Assembly (NCBI GenBank): GCA_022315425.1
Contig: JAIUPT010000019.1
Coordinates: 1-64,000, forward strand
Reading direction: 5' to 3'
DNA from: Pseudevernia furfuracea
Taxonomy: Eukaryota; Ascomycota; Lecanoromycetes; Lecanorales; Parmeliaceae
Length of the DNA stretch: 64,000 bases
Below the pieces are notes generated by a model that worked only from the letters and a program-made list of their open reading frames with translations, was not told the DNA's origin and did not search any database. The translations under genes and the position numbers were made by a program. Below, piece after piece: positions 56,717 to 64,000 of this stretch (positions are counted from its first letter, which is position 1; the number at the start of each line of letters is the position of its first letter).

Positions 56717-59297
56717 TCAAACATTCAAAACAGGAACATTCCTCTGCTTATACCCGTACCACTTCGGGCTTGACCTTCCATACCTGCTGTTCCCCTTCAA
56801 CTGCAAATCCTCGATTGCGCTAGCCCACTTCACAAGCTCGGCCTCAGACCACGCGGTGTTCATGAGTGCTAGACCAAATGGCATTCCTGTCGAGGAGTTG
56901 ACGCTTGCGGGAAGCGTGATCATTGGATACCCTAGTGAGTAAGGTAATGTTTGCATTAATCTCATAACAGCAGCCGTTCTCAGAGCCAACGCTACTTGAT
57001 TTTCTTGGAGTTACGTACCAGCTTGAGCGGCGATCTGATATGTCTGCGCGACATCAGGCGGCACTAACAGTGCTGACAGTTGCTTGCCGTTGTATCTCAG
57101 CGCGGCGTCGATGCCACCCTCTCTTGTGGATCGTTGGCAGAACGACAAAGCTTCGTAGTAGGTTGAGTTCATGATTCCTAGAACAGGTCAAGTCTTTTGG
57201 CTCTCAAATGACACAGCTCCTCAGATCTACGGATCGCTAGAGGCAGACATGAAGACGCTAGACGGTGTATATACCTTTAGTAGCAAGCGACGCCAGGAAG
57301 CTATCTTGCCCGGAGGCAAACGCGGGTTGGACATTGGGCGTTCCGCCCTCGGTCCCATCGTTATCGTAATTGTATCTAAATCAGGATTCAGTGTTTAGCA
57401 AGGGGTTGTCATCTCAAGCATCGTTCTTTGGCTGCTCAAGGCGTGTCAGTCGAGAGATCTAATCAGTCTACTTACTGAACAATATCCTCAAGAGATTTGA
57501 CGTCGGTGTTTTGAAGCTCGGCAAGATAAGTCTTGATGTTGTTGTAGAAATCGACCTGACAATTATAATTACTCGGACGAACGTTTGAGAGCAAGAATGC
57601 AAACGTACTTTCACATAAGTGAACTCAGATTCGTTTGGATATCCTCGAGTTGTCCCAAAGTCCCTGCCGCGAATACAGTAAGCAAAGGCGCATCGTTTGA
57701 TGCCGACGGAGGGCAGACAGACCAATTCCATCCATCTGGACTGACGATCGTCTGGTAATTCGGTAGTTCTGTTCCATTGATCACAGTAGCCCCAGCACTC
57801 TCTATGAGCCTGATAAGCCCAATCAGAGAGGCCTGCTGCTCTTCGCTTGCCAGCGCCCAAAAGCTTTGCCATGGTAGTCCAAAAGTAGCGTTTGAGAGCT
57901 CGTCGCTAGTGGTCAAGAATTGGCTGTAGCCACCAAGAGGTGCGTTGCCCTCCTGCGCGAACGTGTAATTGTCACGGAGATCGACACCATAAATCGTGTC
58001 AAGAACATAGACAGCGTCTCGAACGGTTCTAGCAAATGTACCAACAGTATCTTGGTGACTGCTTTCCGGGATGACACTGCCTCCGTGAGTTACACTGATG
58101 ATCTAGAGAAAATTGACGGGAACTAGTACCCAGCGCGAGACGTCAAGCCGACAGTGGGTTTGATGCCTATCAAGGCATTCCTTTCCGCAGGGTTGATGAC
58201 TATATGACGCAGTAAAATCAATAGCCGGGCATCTTGTACTGGGCCAGACATAGGAGCATACCACTTCCATCCGTCTCAGTCCCCAGAGCGAACATGCACA
58301 GATTCCCAGCTACAGCGCCAGCACTCCCAGAGCTGCTACCACCAGGATTGACCGTCAGATTGTACGGACTTCTAGCTTGCCCACCTCTCCCTGAGTAGCC
58401 TTCTGAATAATTACTGCTACGCATGTCCGCCCACTCGCTGAGAGTGGCCTTTCCAAGAAGCAAAGCCCCAGCCTGCCGGAGTTTAGCGACGACATGGGCA
58501 TCACGTGGAACGATTGACCCTAGAAGCGCCCAACTACCGGCAGTAGTTTCCATCCTATCTTTTGTGGCAATGTTGTCTTTGACGATGAAGGGGATGCCGT
58601 GGAGTGGACCACGAGTTCGGCCGGCCTCTCGCTCAGCGTCGAGAGTGGATGCGATTTCAAGCAAATCTGGATTAAGCTCTAATATGGCACTTCGTTCTTC
58701 GGGATCAGTGACCTATCACTGTAGTAGCCCGGAAAAAGGCAGACAGGGATGAGCAAAATACGTCACAATAGGGTACTTTGAAGGGGTGGGAGAAAATTTG
58801 AGCATGATGGAAGCTTATCTTGGATGATTTCTCAGATAGGAGGGATAAGAAGCATGTGGCAAACGTTCGCTCCGGAAATGAGCTTCACATTAGACAGCAG
58901 TACATAGACGATAGCAAGCTGAACTCAAGCGCAGCCAAGATTCATAGTCTTACTTTGTGTAGCCATTCGTCTGATAGATCCGTTGCAAGTAACACAATGC
59001 TATCTTTGTACTCGTCAAATGGCCCTTATTCATAGCATTCTGCATATCATCAACAGTAGCCTCTTCCAGAACTAGACCGTTGCAATTTGGCATTGGGAAA
59101 AGATTATCAAGATTCCCACGATCCGGGAAATCATAGGGAAATGGTGTCTCCAGGTCCTGTAATGTAATGAGGTCGGTAGCATTACCGTAGTACTGCCCGC
59201 CATTAGGGCTGGCTTCCCTCGCATACCTGGGAGTCTTAGGGGCACCAGCCACAAGGTGCAATAGGCAGGCGCAGAGAATTGTCAGTATTAGAGACAT
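56717..59297 (-). CDS. Secreted amidase (amidase signature family)
   Basis: Nine exons: 59297-58954, about 58712-58262, 58199-58130, 58076-57723, 57663-57609, 57555-57476, 57375-57275, 57177-57019, 56931-56717. Signal peptide MSLILTILCACLLHLVAGAP. The Ser-Ser-Lys triad is visible: Lys in HGIPFIVKDNIATKD and the Ser pair in NPGGSSSGSAGAVAG, with FALGTETDGS after it. Other family pieces are GIKPTVGLTSRAGVIPESSHQDTVG and GYPMITLPASVNSSTG. The protein should hydrolyse amide bonds outside the cell or in the secretory path. Phases agree at every junction except the first: exon 1 ends with two extra bases while exon 2 needs none, and that intron (about 240 nt) is unusually long, so a tiny exon may be missed or a frameshift exists. 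Confidence 0.85.
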
Positions 59298-60062
59298 GAT
59301 TGAACATGAAGGCGGAGAAAAATAATAATAATGTCGGGCAAAAAGCTGATGAAGAAAAATTAAGACCGAGGCGCGAAGGATTCGTTAGGGTTATACAACA
59401 TAGAGTAGTACCCCGCAGCTAGTGTCGCCTCCTCTACCACCATACAGTAGGTGAAAGCGGAAACCTTTCTACCTCCGAGCCTCCCTGTGTAGTAGCTCTC
59501 CCCCGGCAAAAGCATGAGCACAAGGGTTTTCGACGCAGGCAGGCCGCAGAGTAAGACGGGTTGAAGATCGGCGGCTTCCATTCACGCGGCTTTAAGTAGT
59601 CCTGAAATCGTCTCTGGATGGACTGTATGAGGAAGCTGTATTTCTAAGAATTGTAGAAGCATTGTGAAAAGAATCCGAAGAGATCAGTGGAGAGAATGTG
59701 TGGTGAGTGTAGCCTTAAGGATAGGTTTATCGAGCGGCAGGAACAATTCTCTCTTTACGACATCTTCTGCCGCTGGTAGTTCTAGTTGTGATGGCGCAAG
59801 GAGATCTTCTGCAGTGCCGCACTACTCCTTACAATTGTCAAGACTTTCGAAAGTAAAGAAACCCACGTGATCTTTCGCCGCAACCTGCGGTGCAGAAGCT
59901 TTGGGGTTACAAGTTCTTTATGCGACCTGCCCAAGCGGCGCATACATAAATCTAGTCTACCTGGAATACTAAGTGCAATATGCATGATGACTATCCGTAT
60001 AGACTCCTCATCCCTGGATATAGAAAAATTAAAAGCCGGTAGACTCTGCTAGATTCCGTATC
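59298..60062. other. Intergenic region
   Basis: Upstream of the amidase gene. A 73-codon minus frame at 59360-59581 is not supported by any motif. Nothing else seen. Confidence 0.45.
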
Positions 60063-61301
60063 TCAAAAGACCCTCCACAGGCTCTTGGTATTCAGTTTCT
60101 CACCCTTACTCGGGTTTGAAGTGATCGAAGCCGGCTCTCTCGTTGGCAGTACCATCATGTCATCACCCGATCTGGGTCGCGGCGCCATATTCTTTCTCTC
60201 CTTCCTATCTGGAAAATCACTCTCTTTACCTGCCATGATCTTTCCCGGATGCACGACATTGAACATGACCAGCGCGATCAACATCGGCAAAGAGTCTAGG
60301 CAGTATTGGTAAGCCTCATGGTTTGGGATGGTGCTTGTGAGGCCTTTAGAATACTCGGCAATGCGAAACAGAATTCGGAGCTAAGCGTGCTGTTAGCTGC
60401 ACCCTACGGTCCCAGGAATCATCCTGCCTGAACATGATAAACATACTGTGATCAGCGCCAGAACTGAGTACACGGTGTATAGCAATCGAAGAGCCTGAGC
60501 TTTCTTTGCGGTAGGGCTCTCTCTGGCGAAGGTCCGGTGGAATTTGATCGACGCAGCGACGAACACAAATATAAAGACCTGTTGTAGTGCGACTCCTCCT
60601 TGATAAATGTGAAGATCTATTTTTGCTGTTAGTTCCTGACTTCTATTGCAATCTTTCGCAAGGAGTACAGCTTACCCCGGAGTTCTTGACTATTGGGCAC
60701 ATTGTTTCCGGAAGCCATAGCAGCCCCAGCGACTTGGATCAAAAAAGCCCTGCGAAATCAGCGGATGCCTTGATCAAATTCTATCCACCTGAAAAGACTT
60801 ACGTGACATCAAGCAACACGAAGTAAAGAGTGAACCTCCATGCCTTCACTCCAAAGATCTTGGCTTGTGTCGTGAAGTTATAAACCATCCGACCCATGAC
60901 CATGTACGCAAACGCATTGGTCAACAGAGGCGCTATCTTTAAGGCGTCAATATTGAATCTTCACTTGATCATACTTCTACTCACCAAGATAAGGATGAAC
61001 CAGGCAGCGTAATCGGAAAATGAGGTGGGGTGTTGAATGCTGAGCACGCGAAATATGTAGCATATCATCTGAGCAAGGCCGGAGCAGCAGATGACCCAAC
61101 AGTACCCTTTACGATAGACGATGGCTTGCGTAAGGTGTGTGACAGTGGTCAGTGCAAAGAGGATTGCGAAGAGATAAGCTGCACCGATATTTGGACAGAA
61201 AGACCATAGAGTATTTGGATCAGCGAGAGCTGTATCAATAGATTTAGTAAGAAGGCTTTGGAGCAGACAAAGTGTTGCCACTTACCAGGACAGTTGGCCA
61301 T
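60063..61301 (-). CDS. RTA1-like seven-helix membrane protein
   Basis: Six exons in phase: 61301-61286, 61229-60985, 60936-60803, 60749-60676, 60616-60447, 60380-60063, 318 residues. The first exon is only 16 nt (MANCP plus one base). Family features: WSFCPNIGAAYLFAILFALT, AQMICYIFRVLS, LIAPLLTNAFAYMVMGRMVY, FVLLDVTAFLIQVAGAAM, IYQGGVALQQVFIFVFVAAS and the end of the core, YCLDSLPMLIALVMFNVVHPG, followed by a charged tail. RTA1/RSB1-type proteins are linked to lipid translocation and resistance to toxic lipophilic compounds. Next to the candidate pathway genes it could give self-protection (inference). Divergent from the Zn2Cys6 regulator. Confidence 0.9.
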
Positions 61302-61934
61302 GTTGAGCAATGAGCAAAAGGAGAAAGTAGAGAGGAAACAGCTTTGAGGATTTGAAAAGCGATGCAAAGAGAAGGGAAGTCGAGCGTTTTATATTTGGTC
61401 ATCAAGGTGAAATTGCATATCACCGTTTTAACAAGGATGCCATCACGCCCGCGAAGTACTGCTTCGCCATGTAGAGCGACGTACTGCTGTACGAGCCGGC
61501 CAATGAGATTGTAGATGAGTTTGAAGCATAGTTTCGCACCGCAACTGGTACCAACCACCGGAACTGGGAAGCAGTGAGGCGGATTGACAGGGTTGCTAGT
61601 CATGTACTCATACCTATCGAAGAGAAGAGACGGAGGGGGCGGGAGGGAGTGAGCAGGGTTGATTGAAGCGAATGCCAACATCAAGCCTAGTATCTGATTG
61701 GCCAGGTCGTAAAGAAGAGCGCTTAGTAAGCGGCTCTCAGCGCACTAATGCTTCATCCATCTAGTGGAGTTGCGCTCTCCGCCTTCCTCTCTTCCCTGAT
61801 ATCACTGGCTCCCTCGGGAAATCTCTTTTCTGTTTTTCTGTCCCGCTCTTTCACAACCGTACGTACACGCAACTACCCAGATTGCAGGGGCGACTCGCAA
61901 TTTAGTGTAGACTGGCTCTTTGAGCCATTCGCCC
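61302..61934. other. Divergent promoter region
   Basis: 633 bp between the RTA1-like gene (-) and the regulator gene (+). No gene. Pathway regulators often bind such shared intervals. I did not find a CGG inverted or direct pair convincing enough to list. Confidence 0.4.
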
Positions 61935-63913
61935 ATGCCAAACGACCAGGGCAGAAAGACATCAAGAGCATGCAAGCCTAAAGCCAGAACAGGTTGCATT
62001 ACCTGCAAGTAAGTTGCTCTACTCTCCTGACAAGACATCCAAAAAGTAAACAGAATCGAGGTAGTGCCATAAAGAGTCTACTCTGCGTCTCTAGATAGTC
62101 CAAAAACTTGTATAGGAGACCACACTAATTGAGTTTTCAGGAGTAAGACCATTCGCGACCCCAAGTCTCTTACCGTGAAGCTCTGACCAACCATTCACTC
62201 AGTCCGCCATGTCAAATGCGATGAAGAGAAGCCAGCCTGCAACAGATGTACAACCACTGGCCGCAAATGCGATGGATATGCTTCCATCAAGAAGAAGAAG
62301 AGACGCAACCAGTCATTAGCGCCTGCATCCGGTCACTCTAGTATGACTTTACAATTGAATCCATCAGCCGAATTATTCGGCAATCCGGCCGAACGCCGCT
62401 CTTTCCACTTCTTTCGCAATCGAACCGCACCACAACTCGCAGGCTATTTTGTGTCGGACTTTTGGAATTGCTTGGTGCCTTTATCCACTCACCATCAACC
62501 AGCCATCAGGCATGCGGTAGTCGCTCTAGCTTCTTTACATGAACGCTTCGAGAATAGCGACGATTCTATACTGAGTTCCAACTATGACATTGCCCGAGGT
62601 GGCTTTGCACTACAGCACTATAACCGTGCGATTGGCTGTTTGATCAAACCCGTCATCACTGGAGGACAGCAGACATTGGATATATATTTAGTAGCCTGTA
62701 TACTCTTCGCATGTTTTGAGGTACTCTGTCCCATTATCGCCACTTCTATGGGCTAGATGATAGTATGTATCATTGTACGTAAATCTTTGCTAACCGGTCT
62801 TCAGACTCTGCGAGGACGCTATGGATCGGCCATTTCTCACGTTAAGAATGGCGTCAATATAATCTCTTCAACCAGAGAGAGCACGAGCCCGCAAGTGATG
62901 CAGTCCCCAGTACCTTGTGTTTCGCTGGAAACCTTGAAGGCTATCTTTGCACGTCTGGATTATCAGTCGAATCAGGTAATTCCATTGCAGCTTTAATGCT
63001 ATGCTCGGTCAATGTACTGAACCAATCGTAGCTTGTAGGCGGACCTCCCATGCCTCTCGAGACTGACCCCAAATCACACCAGCCTGGCTTTGGTCCCCAC
63101 ATTCCCGCCTACTTCACCTCCTTGGAAGAAGCTCAGAACTCGCTCTACTACCACCAGAATCGCTGTTTAAAGGCCGCCTTTGATCTTGACAACGCCACCT
63201 TGCACAAAAAACCAGCCAGTCTTCTTAGCGAAGGCTCATACCTTGAGAGCTATAGCCAAAGCCGTAGCGTGTTTCGAGTCATATTGCAGAGATGGTCCTG
63301 TGCCTTCGAAGCATTTCTCCTGAAAGTCAGTGCCACTATGGACTCCAAAGCATTGCAAGGTGCCGCAGTTCTCAAGATACATCATCGATTATCCTCGCTA
63401 CACATCAAGTCCAACAAGCAAAACAGACTTCAGAGCCCAAATAGTTGGGACCCTCTACGCCGCGAGTGTGAAGAGATAGTCGACCTTGCTACCTCAGTCG
63501 TCAAATTGCATATCAACAGCTCCAGCAACTCTTCTTCCAAAAGCCCGCTGTTCTTCATGGACATGAACATCGTGGGCCCGTTGTTCAGTATCGCCCACCG
63601 ATGCCGTGACCCCATCATCCGTCGCAGAGCCATAGCTCTGCTTTACAGCGCGCCGCGCCAAGAAGGTCTCTGGCATAGCGTCATAACAGCCAGAGTGGCC
63701 GAGAAAATAATGAATGTAGAAGAAGCTGGACTTGGAGAGGTAAAGAGCTCCGAAGATGTACCGGAGGAGAAACGAATATCCGATATTGATGTGCAATTCA
63801 ACTTGCAAGGAAGAAAAGGATATCTGAAGTATAGTCGAAGACAGCGAACGGGCCAGCATATTTACGTGGCTGAGCCAATCTTAAAAGTCTTTCAAGAAAT
63901 AATTGAGTGGTAA
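61935..63913 (+). CDS. Zn(II)2Cys6 transcription factor
   Basis: Four exons: 61935-62008, about 62203-62720, 62805-62975, 63032-63913, about 547 residues. Exon 1 encodes MPNDQGRKTSRACKPK and then RTGCITCK. Exon 2 continues RHVKCDEEKPACNRC, TTTGRKCDGY, giving the six Cys of the binuclear zinc cluster, followed by a basic linker. The middle region (VSDFWNCLVPLSTHHQPAIRH, VALASLHERF, FETLRGRYGSA) and long C-terminal half match the fungal-specific transcription factor type with DUF3468/Fungal_trans_2. Nuclear DNA-binding regulator, typical of nutrient or secondary-metabolite control. Intron 1 has a good donor (GTAAGT) but the CAG acceptor at 62200-62202 leaves a one-base phase error, so the junction or gene integrity is uncertain. 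Confidence 0.85.
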
Positions 63914-64000
63914 TACCATAAAGCCTTTCCCCAAAATTGGCTAATGCTTGAATGGTTGCCAATACTCGGCCCTTCGCTTAGGCTATTAGTTCTTGGTACC

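Noticed and set aside
59360..59581. 73-codon minus ORF upstream of the amidase gene
   Set aside because: No motif, signal or splice support.
1..64000. tRNA or rRNA genes
   Set aside because: I looked for tRNA-like T-arm and anticodon-arm patterns and found only the tRNA-complementary primer sites of the copia elements; a covariance-model scan would settle it.

Overview
The window looks like genomic DNA from a filamentous ascomycete (Pezizomycotina). Intact genes have short introns (about 50-100 nt) with fungal GTANGT/GTGAGT donors and CTAAC/CTGAC-like branch points. The first 29 kb consists of retrotransposons whose stop codons are nearly all explained by C:G-to-T:A transitions, the mark of repeat-induced point mutation (RIP). 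I cannot name the genus.

1-29 kb, transposon island. Two copies of one Ty3/gypsy chromovirus lie tail to tail (1-5906 on +, about 6980-16791 on -). The minus copy was later split at 12864-15096 by a compact 2.2-kb LTR element with a perfect 5-bp target duplication. Next come an AT-rich tract, a 12-bp minisatellite, relics and solo LTRs, a gag-only copia-like element (19941-22140, duplication CATAT), and a Ty1/copia element (about 22728-28275) whose whole polyprotein is one unshifted frame carrying only RIP-type stops. Its 3' LTR is joined to a truncated, inverted copia copy that ends at 29251. That copy's LTR interrupts an integrase-like reading frame.

29-42 kb, gene-poor transition. This holds a broken trypsin-like fragment, a secreted protein of unknown family (32356-33570), a small ORF and a cupin gene that each carry one stop of the RIP type, a small secreted protein (36895-37396), a MITE (38175-38548), a multi-exon secreted protein (38738-40385), a perfect 28-bp hairpin, and solo LTRs of two families.

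43-64 kb, intact accessory genes. In order: a SAT4/Pth11-like membrane protein, an O-methyltransferase, a UbiA prenyltransferase, an FAD monooxygenase, a PTR2/POT transporter, a Cys-rich possibly myristoylated protein, a secreted amidase, an RTA1-like membrane protein, and a Zn(II)2Cys6 regulator. Methyltransferase, prenyltransferase, monooxygenase, transporters and a pathway-type regulator within 19 kb resemble a biosynthetic cluster for a prenylated aromatic compound. No polyketide synthase, NRPS or terpene cyclase is present in the window, so this is a hypothesis. Exon structures below were worked out by hand from splice signals and reading phase. Two junctions (amidase intron 1, regulator intron 1) did not resolve.
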